Assembly: GCA_037576195.1 (NCBI GenBank)
Contig: CM075102.1
Span: 29,198,745 to 29,262,744 of the forward strand
DNA length: 64,000 bases
Origin: Phytoseiulus persimilis
Lineage: Eukaryota > Arthropoda > Arachnida > Mesostigmata > Phytoseiidae
Direction of reading: 5' to 3'
Shown here piece by piece: positions 1-10,570 of the stretch. Each line of letters starts with the position of its first letter. The stretch's first letter is position 1. The notes below the pieces were generated by a model. It was not told where the DNA came from. It made no database searches and saw only the letters and a program-made list of their open reading frames with translations. Both the position numbers and the translations under genes were made by a program.

Positions 1-229
1 GAAAGAAAAACATGGCCACGGCGGCGATCTCGGAATGTAATCCTATGCGAGGAGTCCAGGGATTCCGAAGACTCCTCTCGTAAAACATGACGTCAGAACT
101 GAAGTTCCGAGCTCCGATTGCTGAAGTAGCCGTCCAGAGACCGTAGAGCTTGGCTTTCCACCAAGGTGCCTTCAGAACTCCGCGCGAAATGAGAGCCAGG
201 CAGGGTCCCAAGAACGAAATCTCGGGCAT
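1..229 (-). CDS. NDUFC2-like complex I subunit, N-terminal part (partial)
   Basis: An open frame of 76 codons starts at the ATG at 229-227 and runs off the left edge. It is the first ATG after an in-frame TAA, so the start is well set. The protein begins MPEISFLGPCLALISRGVL, a first hydrophobic segment (about residues 4-18), then a short basic/Trp loop, a second weakly hydrophobic segment (about 28-40) and a polar stretch ending in IGLHSE. This order matches the NADH dehydrogenase 1 subunit C2 family: two membrane helices, a tail rich in charged and aromatic residues, then an LHPED-type motif. The distance from the FLG motif to the LH motif is close to that of the human protein. NDUFC2 is an accessory subunit of the complex I membrane arm in the mitochondrial inner membrane. 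The last visible residues (about 66-76) turn hydrophobic, unlike the family, and may be read-through into an intron. The family call is from memory of motif order, so it is tentative; the coding call is stronger. Confidence 0.55.
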   Translation of the reverse strand, partial: MPEISFLGPCLALISRGVLKAPWWKAKLYGLWTATSAIGARNFSSDVMFYERSLRNPWTPRIGLHSEIAAVAMFFF

Positions 230-886
230 GATTTCCGCTGAATATCGTTCTCCATGAGATTAGCTCCATCATCGGCCACTGGATGGTTATATTCTCCGTA
301 TGAGTTAGTTTTTTCGAGTGAGAACCGATTCACAGTGTTTACTTGGATTGTTCGCCAACTTTCTCTGCCAGCCCCGATCCCCGGTTTCTCGGCTTACAAT
401 TAGCAGAAGCTGTCCCGCCAGTGAATAATAAACCTGACCCTGCCCTCATTTTAAGTCTCTGTATCCCGTGTGGGTGATCTGCGCCCGTCAGAGCGCTCTT
501 CAACTGACTCGCCTGAGCGGTGCTCCGCGCAAGAGATGACCTAAGTATTCGTTGAATCTCCCAGCTCAAGGGAACTTTACCTGGAGCGATGATGCAGGTG
601 AGCCGACTGAACCGCATATCTTTTAGTCTACTGTAATGGAGTTCCATAGAGCTTGAATGTATATCTTGATGTATTGGAGAACAACAAATGAATATCACTG
701 GGAGTATAAGGAGCTTCCCGGGGCCATGAAGTACTCAAAATGCATGTTGTCGTCGCTCGCATGAACTTTTTGGGCCTCCGATCGGAGCGGGGAACGAGAG
801 GCAACCTAACTCAAGGGGCCCCGAAGAGGCCGCCAGAATTGAGTGAAGAACCGAATGAATTCCTCGAGTTTCAGGCTCATCGCCGG
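230..886. promoter_or_regulatory. Divergent intergenic region between NDUFC2-like and DMAC2-like genes
   Basis: This 657-base gap separates the two start codons of the head-to-head gene pair and must hold both promoters or one shared bidirectional promoter. I see no TATA box at a sensible place for either gene. Two further in-frame ATGs (740 and 761) lie upstream of the chosen DMAC2 start, so part of 740-886 could be coding. The frames across this gap look non-coding otherwise. Confidence 0.45.
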
Positions 887-1911
887 ATGATGACTTCCCT
901 GCTCGTCAGAAGCTCTCGATCAACTCACACGAATCCTCTCGGACCTTCGCGAGGTGAACAACCTCCACCATGGGCTGCCGAGGTGAGCAGTGATTACCAT
1001 CGAGTGTTGGGTCAGAGTGTCGAGCGAGCATAGAATAATCAGAGAGCAGCTGAGATCTACTCGTCCCATCGCTTGATAATTTTCTAATGACTTTCAGAAA
1101 CTCATCAATCTAGGGTACTCGAAGGAAGAGATCCGCAGCAACTGGAAGATGCTTTTGAACAAGCCGGACAAAAATACTGCTCATTTGGGCAGTTTTCTCA
1201 GATTCATCAGAAGAGACTTCGATATCTCACCGGCGGGTATCAAGGCAATGATGGCGGAGCGGAAGCACAGGATATTCAGAGAAGACCAAATGTAAGATCT
1301 TCTGTTCTCGGAGCATTTTCTTGCTTTCCCCTATTGCGTGCATTCCCTCAGGATGGGAGATAAGGAATGTCTGACAATGCTTCTTTCGCAGCTACAGATC
1401 AGAACTTGAGTACGGGGTTGGCCCTGACATCGCGGCGGCGAAATTTCTACTGAAGCGATCAGCTGCCGTCAGATTCGTGAATTCAGAGCATTGGTTCGTT
1501 GGCCATGAGAAATTGAGGAGGCTCCCCGGGACGATTCATCCGTCATTTATGATCGAAGCAATAGATTTGCGGAGTTTTCAGATCATTCACCGCGGCTTCG
1601 AGAGTTTCGCCAAGTGCAAGCAGCTCAAAGCCCTCAAGATGGTTAATCAGAGATACGTCGACGACTTTTGTTTGGATGCCATTTCGGGAATGTTCAGTTT
1701 AAGTCTCCAGTACCTTGATATCTCCGGTTGTGAGCTCGTCACTGAAAGAGGACTCAGCTGTCTCCATCGATGCAAACGTCTGAAGTTACTGAATGTCTAC
1801 AATTTGCCCAAAGTGAAGCATCCGGAGCTTTTAGTCCTGTTACTCGAAGAAACGTTGCCAGCGGTTGAAATAAGAGGAATAGATTACATCAAGGACTCCG
1901 GTAAGAGTTAG
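887..1911 (+). CDS. DMAC2: DMAC2-like complex I assembly factor (three exons)
   Basis: Exons are 887-982, 1098-1291 and 1392-1911. Introns are GTGAGC...TTTCAG (115 nt, phase 0) and GTAAGA...TCGCAG (100 nt, phase 2). The product is 269 aa; human DMAC2 is about 257. The family acts in the mitochondrial matrix in assembling the distal membrane arm of complex I. The match is clear in the C-terminal leucine-rich-repeat-like half: YVDDFCLDAISGMFSLSLQY, then ISGCELVTERGLSCLHRC and LLEETLPAVEIRGIDY track the human VDDWCL, AGCPRISERGLACLHHL and VEEMLPNCEVVGVDW blocks. A central GVGPDIAAAKFLLKRSAAVRF segment also fits the family and its paralogue DMAC2L. I chose ATG 887 because it begins a short Arg/Ser-rich, acid-poor stretch suited to a mitochondrial presequence; in-frame ATG 740 would add 49 residues. 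A donor-like GTAAGAG (from 1901) sits just before the stop and could give an alternative end. Confidence 0.88.
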
Positions 1912-3006
1912 ACTACGCGATCTGCAACGTGAAACTTCTCAACCAACTCATACAGCATTTGTAAAAAGTGGTGAGCTGTTAGTGGGGTTGATTACATATA
2001 AACTACGATCCAAATTCCATCGGTGTGTACTTCATCATCAGCGGTGTCAGTTGCCGTCCTACATATTCTCTTTGATTGCTCGAACCGCGTGTATCAGTAT
2101 AGTTATAACTTGGGCGGAGCGGTGTGGGAAAAAGTTGATTCTAGGATCTGACAGAGCGGCAGAGATGAGACTCCATCTTGCATTGATGGATATGATGAGG
2201 AAGTGTGAGAAACCACCCCAATCCAAAAGTCTTGATAACAAATGACGACCCATAGACAGGGAGAACGGAACGCCGACTTCCGAGTTCAGAAGGGTCTTCC
2301 AGCGAACGTTGACAAGTCAAAGGAACTGGTTGCCGCTTGCCTCGAATGCACCGATGCCTTGTAGGAGGCTCACCAGCCGATCTACGTTTCACTCAGAGAA
2401 TAAAACTCCTGAGAATATTTCCTTGATGATTTTTTTCGCCCCGTTCTTCCTCTAGCCATGTTTCAGGAGTTGCTGAATGTTGCGTCTCCCGTTAAGGACT
2501 TCTCCTCCTCCTTCTTCTCTTCTAGGTATCAGAAGTGGGTATTTCGCCTAAGAGCCGTCCGAGCGTTTCTCGGCGAAGCACATGAGTCGTTTCAAGATTA
2601 TCTCAAAGCTGTCCGTCTCATGACAATACAGGGCTGGTACAACTCTTCAACAGAATTTTTCATTATAACGGAGCGATCTCGCGCGAAATCACGGTCACGC
2701 ACAGCGGTCGGAAATCGACTGCACTAACGATTTAGTTCACTTTTTTCCACAGTGTCACACTCAATGAAGAATGCGTTCGACATTTTTTCCTGTAGCAGCC
2801 CTTACGCACGCGACGCAGATTCCGTCGATTGTTATGTCTGACATCAAACACGACGGGAGCACCTCGTGAACTTGTGACGAGGAACAGGAAGATATTTGTC
2901 CCGACGAAAGAGTTCGCTCACTCCGTCCGTTGGTTTTGAGCGGGAAAAAGCGCTCTGTCAACCTTTGGCGACCGGAGAAAGTTGACCTGGAGCGGATATG
3001 GTTCAC
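1912..3006. other. Intergenic region downstream of DMAC2-like gene
   Basis: I see no gene that can be supported here. A pyrimidine-rich stretch ending in TCTTCTCTTCTAG at about 2525 looks like a splice acceptor, and the frame after it stays open to about 2727, but the peptide resembles nothing and no donor pairs with it convincingly. The interval holds the likely 3' end of the DMAC2-like mRNA and the upstream promoter region of the next gene. Confidence 0.4.
2399..2404 (+). terminator. Polyadenylation signal AATAAA, likely for DMAC2-like gene
   Basis: This is the first canonical AATAAA after the DMAC2-like stop codon, 488 bases downstream and on the same strand. Position and strand suit a 3' UTR of about 500 nt. 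No transcript evidence is available, and a hexamer can occur by chance. Confidence 0.4.
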
Positions 3007-3044
3007 TATATAGCACCAAGTCGCGCGAGGCCCCGCAGTCAGTT
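3007..3044 (+). promoter_or_regulatory. TATA box plus arthropod-type initiator
   Basis: TATATAG at 3007-3013 is followed by TCAGTT at 3039-3044, the arthropod initiator consensus, with the predicted +1 A at 3041. The spacing (about 34 bases from the first T of the TATA box) is at the long end of normal. The predicted 5' UTR is only about 35 nt and leads straight to the signal-peptide gene at 3076. The pair makes both the promoter and the start of that gene credible. Confidence 0.65.
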
Positions 3045-3050
3045 TTCCAG

Positions 3051-3074
3051 ATGAGTTTCAGGTGTTCCGACTGA
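3051..3074 (+). other. Short upstream open reading frame
   Basis: An ATG ten bases after the predicted transcription start opens a seven-codon frame (MSFRCSD) that stops at TGA 3072-3074, one base before the main ATG. Such tightly abutting upstream frames usually affect initiation at the main start through reinitiation or leaky scanning. The effect here is inferred; the arrangement itself is plain in the sequence. Confidence 0.4.
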
Positions 3075-3075
3075 A

Positions 3076-3930
3076 ATGACGCTTTGGATGTGCTTCGTGG
3101 CCCTAGTGCTAGTTGCTTTGGTTATGTCTAGCGATGCTTTCATCGTTGGTGAGCCGCGATTGAAATTAGAGCAGGCCCTCGGCTGATTGAGCTTCACCCT
3201 CGTGGAGCATTTATTCCTCAGTTCTGATCCTTCAGAACAGTTGTCCCCCCAACGCGGGTTCTCGCAAGGAGTGTAATAAAGTGACTAGACATTCTTTGAA
3301 ACTAGGAGTACCCACAAGAACCGGTCAGACGACGCCTATCGCCTACCAGTGGACGTTGCCGGATGGCCAGAAACAGATTTTCGTGAGGCCCCGAGATCTT
3401 TCGTACCAAAATGGTCATGCAACAGCCATGGTTAATCGGTATCCCTGTGTGCAGACCTACGCTGTCGGAACCATGAAACGGCAACGATACGCGATGTGTA
3501 TGCCCCAGATCCAGGCTGTCAACTCTCAGGTTTGTAGGATTCACGTAACCCTTAAGCGATGCTCCAGAAGCTACTGCGATTTTTCCGGAAAGTCTGGCCT
3601 TCAGCCCAGGACGAGACTGACAGCGCCCGCCTACAGATCTGGAATTTTCCGCAGCTCTATCGACGACATCTTCGAGATCAAATCTTCCGCACCTTGGTCC
3701 CTGGACCAGGTTACGGAATGGGATATGCGAACGACTTTGGCTTCGATGATCTTGGGGGTTTTGGGGGCTCACCAAGTTTCGGTTCATACCCCGAAATGCT
3801 CATCAGGAGACGGCGTAGAATGCTCCGTCGTCGGCTTATCGGACGGGATCTCCCCAATATGAGGAACGATTACGCAGATGCTCATGATCAATATTCAGAC
3901 TACGGTATAGAAGAATACGATGAGTACTAG
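3076..3930 (+). CDS. Secreted protein of unknown family (three exons)
   Basis: Exons are 3076-3148, 3222-3529 and 3637-3930. Introns are GTGAGC...CCTCAG (73 nt) and GTTTGT...CTACAG (107 nt). The reading frame is maintained throughout and gives 224 aa. Residues 1-21 are a strong signal peptide (MTLWMCFVALVLVALVMSSD). The mature part has four cysteines (in SCPPN, KEC, YPC and AMCMP), which could form two disulfides, a basic middle, a Gly/Phe-rich low-complexity segment (GYGMGYANDFGFDDLGGFGG), an Arg cluster and an acidic Tyr-rich tail ending EYDEY. I do not recognise the family. Gly/Tyr-rich secreted tails occur in arthropod cuticle, silk and glue proteins, but that is only an analogy. The second intron boundary is the least sure: an acceptor at 3568 is also in frame but would leave a 38-nt intron. 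A TATA/initiator promoter lies just upstream and AATAAA follows at 4100. Confidence 0.7.
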
Positions 3931-4763
3931 GGGTCCTATTCGATGTGTTCCCGCTGCCACGGGCTTACTTGGCGGCTCTCAACCAATCCTGAGTCTGACC
4001 GGCACAAACAGGAATCTCTCGAAAAACAGCTATTTATTCTAGGTAGACTGAGTTTGAGAAAAATTGTCTAATATTCGACAGCGATGATGGTTCGACGATA
4101 ATAAAAAAAAGCTATTCAATAAGACCGTTACTGTCACAGTTTTGGCTATCCTATTTCTTGCTGATTTCTGGTGGGGAAACGACACTGATTCATTTGTGGG
4201 TAATGATTCTGGCGGTCTGAACAAGAAGAATATCCCAGGCAGCCACCTCGGTTGTGAATTATGGGAGCTTCCGGCTTCGATACGGAACGAAGACAATGAA
4301 AATCTAACGCTTTCCCGGGAACGGATTCGCTGATCGTTTTCCATACCTGGCGTGAAACTAGAACGGGGAACATGATTATAAATTTATTGGGAGCCGAATT
4401 CAAAGCATGGCGGCGCGAAAGTTTGCCCTCCTCCGCGGTCGAGGGCCACGGAGTCCTGCGCGCGCACCCCTCCTGCTCCTGAGTTGTTCTTCCCCAGCTC
4501 TGGGCTAAGCAGTTTGGACGATGCGCCCCGCGCTGACAGGCCGAATTGTGTTCCGTTCGGTGCAATGTGTATTTCGGAAGCCGCAGTGGATTAACGCCAC
4601 AGCCGTGAACGTCCACTAGGCGGCTTTCGTGACGGACGCAGACTGGAGCGACCGACCCTCGAGGAATAACGGTGCAATTTGTACAAGGATTCTATTGACT
4701 GAGGCGGCTACGCAACGCAAAACTAAAGACCACCGCGAAGAAGTTTTTTCTCGGACACACAAG
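3931..4763. other. Intergenic region and 5' leader of the next gene
   Basis: The interval holds the 3' UTR of the secreted-protein gene and then the probable promoter of the next gene. TATAAAT at 4377-4383 is followed by short frames at 4407-4508 (33 codons, Ala/Leu/Arg rich) and 4521-4619 (32 codons, starting MRPALTGRIVF). Either could be an upstream frame in the leader or noise. The bases before 4764 (CACACAAG then ATGG) form a good translation-start context. Confidence 0.4.
4100..4105 (+). terminator. Polyadenylation signal AATAAA for secreted-protein gene
   Basis: The AATAAA lies 170 bases after the stop codon of the secreted-protein gene, on the same strand, in a locally AT-rich stretch followed by an A run. 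This is a typical position for a short arthropod 3' UTR. Confidence 0.55.
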
Positions 4764-4893
4764 ATGGCGGCGCTCAGGGCTTTACGAGAGCTCGGAGTAT
4801 TCGCCGTTTTCCTCATGTTTTGTGCTTCAACAATTTCCGCGGAACTCCTGCAGCTTCCCTTGAAAACGAAAACGTTCGAGGCAGCTTTCCAAG
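4764..4893 (+). CDS. First coding exon of a secretory/membrane protein gene (incomplete)
   Basis: ATG 4764 in the context AAGATGG opens 43 codons plus one base and ends at a near-perfect donor, CCAAG|GTGAGT. Residues 1-26 are a signal peptide: a charged start (MAALRALREL), a hydrophobic core (GVFAVFLMFCASTI) and a likely cleavage after SISA-like small residues. The mature start reads ELLQLPLKTKTFEAAF. The product therefore enters the secretory pathway, but 43 residues are too few for me to name a family. No in-phase second exon is convincing nearby; an acceptor at 4959-4960 leads to an in-phase TGA at 5047 with no donor between, which would make a protein of only about 72 aa. Two ratchet-type splice sites on the same strand, at 35.8 and 53.7 kb, fit a very long first intron, so later exons may lie far downstream. 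That link is inference. Confidence 0.6.
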
Positions 4894-7800
4894 GTGAGTA
4901 GCTGGACGTTTTGGGAACCGAAAATCCACCGGCGTTTCATGGAACACTTACACGCTCTAGGAGGACTCGTGTTTCCTTTGTGGAATCCGCCTCCGCGTCG
5001 CTTTCGACGAGGATCTCCTGCGACCATCTCGACATCTATTGTCGCATGAATCCCGTCCGACTGCTATCGAGGTGTGGAATCGAAGATAATTGCCAGAATG
5101 ACAGGCCAGATGACAATTATTCGCCACGTTTTGGCGGCATTCAACGTTCGTAAGTTTATTCCATCGCAGATAGTCAGCGCACAGAGTGATATTCACGAGG
5201 CTGACTGGAAATCTGAATCGATATTCTGGTTCGATTCCATAATAGCTTCACGCATGAGTCGCACTTTCGTTGGGTACTCGGCGGAGAAGTTTTGCTTTGT
5301 CATGGCGCTGGTGCGTCTTTGTCGAAAGAGACAATTGATCGACACTTTCGGAACCTAATGCAATATCAACAAAGACATCGTTGTCAAGAGATGATGAATG
5401 GTATTCACGGCGAGGGATCAGAATTCCGGGCTGAAAAGTAGCATGCCCGGAGCACGGGCATGGTCTGCTGCTGCTGTTCGGGCTGCCTCGGCGTCCATGA
5501 TTTCCGCAAATTGTTCCGACTCAAGCTTCCAAATGTTTCCACTCGGATGTTATCGGATGACTCGGGCTTAATGAGTGCCGCTAGAGCGTTCCGAGTTGTT
5601 AATCTGAGCCGCTCCCGCCTGGGTCTTTTGACGAAAGGCCATTCGCGAGCCGCTGTTCCCGAATGCAAGGAGGAAAGCTCTTAGTTGGAGGAGGGATTTG
5701 CGATAACAACAGTGCGCGTTCAGTGAACTTCGCCGACACGCATCTCCTGAGACCAAACACGCCTTCAGAAACGCTCTTACTACTGCTATCTCTCTGTTGC
5801 TACCACCACTAATGCCTTAGATGCAGCCTCCGTTGGAGTGAAATGCTGGAGGGGGAATCGCACTGATCACGACAGCAACGCAAACAGACATGAGAAACGG
5901 GTTTCCTACTGAGAGAGTGCCCGGGAGAGAGGGAGCGACTCGCGAACCGACTTTGAATTAAGGCTCAGACCTTTCAACTGCGTCGATGACAACGATCACT
6001 GACCCAAGGGAGTTTGAGAGCATTGCCAGCACGAGAAACGTCGTTTGTTCGGCGCCCGGTCAGGCTTTTTACTCCTTTCTTCTTTTCTTGTCCGAAAACT
6101 TGCCGCTGGAGGCGGGAGTTCAACAACAGAGGAACGACCCGGCGAGCGAACCGACCACCCGACCGAACGACGGAGCGACCAACCGACCGGGAAAGCAGTC
6201 CCGCGACTGTCGGTTCGTCCCACTGACCAAGGAACCAGCGCACTGAGGAGGCAGGCAGGAACTTACGGGAGGGGAGGGGGGCAACGGTAGTCGACGCAAA
6301 AGACTCGGAAGGCTGCAGGGACAACAACAGGAGCGAGAAAGGACTCCTTCCCTTTGTGGACCGCTACCGCCTGTCCATTGTATCCTCGAAAGGACACTCT
6401 TCTTGCTGAACGCGCGCATCCAACCCGCAAGCACCGTCTGAGCCACCTCTTTCTTAAACAGCGTAAAATGGTCTCTTACTCCGTAGACAAATATTCGGTG
6501 TCTCCCAGTGGCAGCAGCGAACGATGTGTTGTCGCGAGTGTACTTTGAAGTTTCTTCTCTTTCTTACTCGTTGCGCGGAATGGTTCGTCATGTCCGAGCT
6601 CACTGGATTCCGTAAAACAACAGCGATCATATGTCGACGCCGTGTTCTATTGCCGTTTCCACTTTTCCGAGGCGAGTATACCCGGCCGGTAGGAGGAGGA
6701 GCGTTTCCGTCGGCATATTCAGCGATGTACAAATGGCAATATATGAGCATATAAATAAGAATTGTTCGGTTGGGACGACGACGATCACAGCATAGCTGGC
6801 TATTTCCGAACACGGAATCTTTGGGACAGTGTTTTATTCGCTGGATGCTCTATGTTGTTCCCGAAGCTTCAAGGAGCGCACCCAGCGTAGATCTGCTCGC
6901 TTCCTTTCTCTCTTGGTCTCCGTCTGAATCCCCTCGTTCCCTTACGAAACTTCTCGGACCTTCACAGCCATCGAGTGTTGGTGCACGTTGAACATGCGTC
7001 AACGATGCTCAAATTTGTTGGCGTAGCTCCTCGCTCTCGGATACCTCGCCGCCGGAGACGGCTAGCGCGATTAGGAGGTAACTCGAATGAAGTGGGAGCT
7101 GGCCGACCTTTTCGGGCTCACAGCTTCCCGAGCCGGAGCTCCGAGTCGCGATTTTGATTAGCGCGAAAAAATCGACCGCTCAAAAAAGTCATTAGGCCCA
7201 TTCGGTGAGAGCGTTCGCCCATATATGTGTGTGTGTGTGCTGAGGGGCTAACGCTTTGGGTCTCAACACCAGCCCACTTCCATGCGTCACCTTGTTTTAA
7301 TTGTTTGCATGAGTCTCGTATATGGACCATAAACTAATTGTTGCGAGGGGAGTGACTGGCTGGATCCAGTTAGACTCCATCGCCATGGAGACCACCATAT
7401 GATGATGATTGAACAACAGACCATGTGTAAATACGGCTGAGACCGCTAGGAGGGCCTCGGCGAAGTTAGCAGCGACCGCCGCGGGCCACGAGTTGGAGTC
7501 TTTCCTAGTTAAAGAAACGGAAGCGAGGCGAGAAATCCTTGCGTTATCAGACGAACTTCGACTCTGCATCATGGAAACGCTGCAATCGACAACGAGCCCC
7601 GTGGGACCAGGAAGATCCCCTCGTTTCAACGGAATTTTTCTACGAGGAGCGACTTCGATCATCAAGTATACAGAATGCAGGCCAAAGAAACGGGCGAGCT
7701 TTTTCGGTGAATCGTTGCAACGAGATGTCTCGGCATCATTCTGATGATACAGGGCGAAGGCGTTGCTTGGACCTCTACGGGTGTCGTTCGGATTTTCTGA

Positions 7801-10500
7801 ACTCAGCCGTTGCGGACCGCGGCGTCTACACTGTAGACTCTACTGACTGAGCTCGCAGCCACCTGAACGATGGCGGAGCAGCGAGAGTATCCGCGGTTTG
7901 ATTGATAACGCCGAGCGTGGAGCGGGGTTGCGCTTCAGGAAGAAAAAAGCTCCATATCTCCGTCTGCGCCCCGCGTTTCTCGTTGCCCAACCACGGGCTG
8001 CGATCAGAGAGAGATAGAGAGCGGGGGAATAGGTAGGACCGTAATTTGCTAGAGTGCATTTTACTTTTAGCTTGCCACCGAAAAGAGGTTCTGATTCTCG
8101 GGACGTGATATACCTATAGCTCTATCTGTTCCTACGGCCACTGAAGATTCGGCCGTCACGGTCGGTGGGACTGTTTTTGTGGTTGTTATTCGTTGACTTC
8201 GTAGTCCGACGGGGGACCGGCGACAAGAACTAGTCCCCGGCTCAGCTTTGGCCGTTCCCTCACCGATCGGGGGCTGGAAATGTGAACCTGGAGCGTTGCC
8301 AGGCTCGGGTTCTTCGTGACGTTCATGATCGGAGGGATAACTTAGAGAGCTTCTGGAGTTCCTCGTTCGAGGAAGTAATTCGCTCATCGTCGAGCTTGGA
8401 AGTGGATCTGTCAGGATTTCCAATGCGAACCTGGATGCGACAGGCTCCGATTCCTCAATTTGCCGAGCTTTGGCCGATTTTGATCGGGTTGCTGCTCATA
8501 ATGTTGTGATGGGGGAGAGAAAACGCGGAGTTCGGTGATTTCAGAAACGCCAATCTCTGTCGAGGATAGCCGCAGCATCTGATCGGAGTCAAATGGAAAA
8601 TGTATGCAGATGGAGCTTGTGAGAGTGGACGTTTGCTGAACTTCATTAGTTGAGCCGACCGACGCTGTCAGATGTGTCGTAAGTCAAATTGATGAGATAT
8701 GCCCCATCGAGAATACGACGGCGGAGCCGAACCGCATTGGAAAAATGTTTGATCATAATTAGTTGGATCGCTTTTCGAGCCAATCCATCTCGACTCAGGT
8801 GTCTCTCGACTGCCATCTGACCTATTGAGGTCTGGCTCATGTTTATTCGAGCATCAATATTCGTCGTTGCGTCTGTTTTGAGCAGGGAGGATTTGTGGGA
8901 TTCCGATGAAGATTCTCCGTCGGATGCTTGAGCGGATTCCAGAGCGGAGAGGTCGGGAAACTCCCGAAATCACTTCGTATGGTCGGAGTCGGGCGGCATA
9001 AACTCATTCGTAGACGGCTGAACAACTCCGCTGAGAGTTTAGGGTCCATCTCCGCCACCCGATCGGAACGCGTCCGAGGAGGAGGCGGGCCTGGGTGCGT
9101 TTCAGAGCCATATTTCGCAGTGCAACGTTTGATGCGAGCCGAATTTCGCCTCCATCTCTCCCGAGTCAGCTGGCTGTTTTGTGCGATAGAATCCGTTTGG
9201 ACCGGACCCTTTGAGGGCGCAACGGGGAGAGGGGTAGGGTAGTCATGGGACATTACCTGCGTTGCTGTCACGACGAGTGTTCGCCGAGAGCAAAGGCCCC
9301 ATAGGCCCCTTATCAATAGGCAACACTCCCATCCGTTGACACCCTTGGGGACTCAGTACAGGCTGAAAAAAGTTCGCATCACTCTTCTGGAAGCTCGAGG
9401 TAAATGCTCAGTTTAGGTAAATAAACAGCCGCCTGGTTATCTGGCAGGGCGCGTTTGATGGTGGTTCAGGAGCGGAACAACTCCTCAAATCGGTAAGCCT
9501 GTCCGAATTTGAGGTCAAGCCGCCTCGCGGCAATTCGCTCACGGGGAGATGATTATTCCACGAGGCCACCGATCCAGAACCCAGGACTCCGGCCGACGCT
9601 CTCTCTCTCTCTCGTTTTCCACCGCGACCGATCGAGAACGAAGTGCTCCAGAGTGGAGAGATGCTGCTGTCAAATTGGTTTCAGAATTTTCGATTCAGCT
9701 CCGCTGTTGCTGTTGACACTCGTGCTCCGTCTGATTCGACGCAGAAAGAGCCCAACGGATAATCGAACCATCGGAGCGACTTACCGACACACCCGGCCAG
9801 CGACGGGAGCTGCGGTCGGGATCTGCCGCCAGCGGAGCACATTTCTCGTCGAGATTCAAATTGTAATCCATTCTTCGAAGAACGCCGCAGCTCAGGTACG
9901 AGCCTCGGCGAACTAGGCGTTCCTGCGCGCAGTTCTCCTCCGAAACTCGGGACAGCGCATTCGTCATTTCCTTGTTTTGCTCGCTCTGTCACAGGACGTG
10001 TAGCCCGTTCGTCGCCAATGTGAGCCCCGAACACCACCCGGTGGAAGGCGATCCAGAATTGGAAGTGAGGAATATTCATCGAGTTTCGGTCTTCCTCTCT
10101 TCGCTGACGTTTATTCTGTCCTGCGACTCAGCTTCTCCATGAGACTCGGTCGATGGGTTCGTGAAGAACGTTGGATAGCACCTAGATCATCTCCGTTCGG
10201 GATAGTCGGAGTCCACATATCCACAGTAGATATCGATAAATCTATATGTACATACATTTTATTCTATTAACGTACGCTACCAGGCTTGACGAGCTCGACT
10301 GATCGCACATTCGGAGACACCATGTCTCTCCAAACGAGCACTTCTTTAGCTCTTCATCCATCGGAAGAGCAACGATATGTTGGGATTATGATCAAGCCAG
10401 TTGCTTGGCTGTCCTTTGTCTTATCGCACTCGCGGAAGGTTTTAGGTGGAGTCTTTTGAGCGTTTGAGAGTAAGAAGTTCCCATTTTTTATGCGCTCTTA
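4894..10500. other. Non-coding stretch, probable intron sequence
   Basis: I find no supportable gene. Open frames of 60-120 codons occur on both strands at the rate expected for DNA of this composition, and none carries a recognisable motif. Visible features are a cluster of CGAC/GACC tetranucleotides at 6133-6190, a TATAAATAAG box near 6750 without a credible downstream start, and a short CT run near 9600. If the exon ending at 4893 belongs to the long plus-strand gene, this is the beginning of its intron. Confidence 0.4.
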
Positions 10501-10515
10501 GACGCCTCACATTTG

Positions 10516-10570
10516 CACACACACTCTCTCTCTCACACACACACACGCACGCACTCTATCACGCACACAC
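10516..10570. repeat. Compound CA/CT microsatellite
   Basis: Alternating CA blocks, a CT block, more CA and interrupted CGCA units form a compound dinucleotide repeat of about 55 bases, with imperfections towards its right end. Confidence 0.9.

Noticed and set aside
3530-3567. Alternative 38-nt second intron in the secreted-protein gene
   Set aside because: It is in frame, but 38 nt is below the usual minimum for an animal intron. The acceptor at 3636 gives 107 nt and is preferred.
4961-5071. Candidate second exon after 4764-4893 (acceptor CTCTAG, donor GAG|GTGTGG)
   Set aside because: The frame demanded by the first exon meets TGA at 5047-5049. The frame that stays open to the donor is out of phase.
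7409-7744. Helix-like plus frame (residues such as KLAATAAGHELESFLVKETE)
   Set aside because: It looks protein-like for about 50 residues but has no start context, paired splice sites or family match, and the opposite strand is open over most of it.
9380-9420. AG followed by GTAAAT (two places), resembling ratchet sites
   Set aside because: There is no pyrimidine tract or branch-point motif before either AG, and GTAAAT is a weaker donor.
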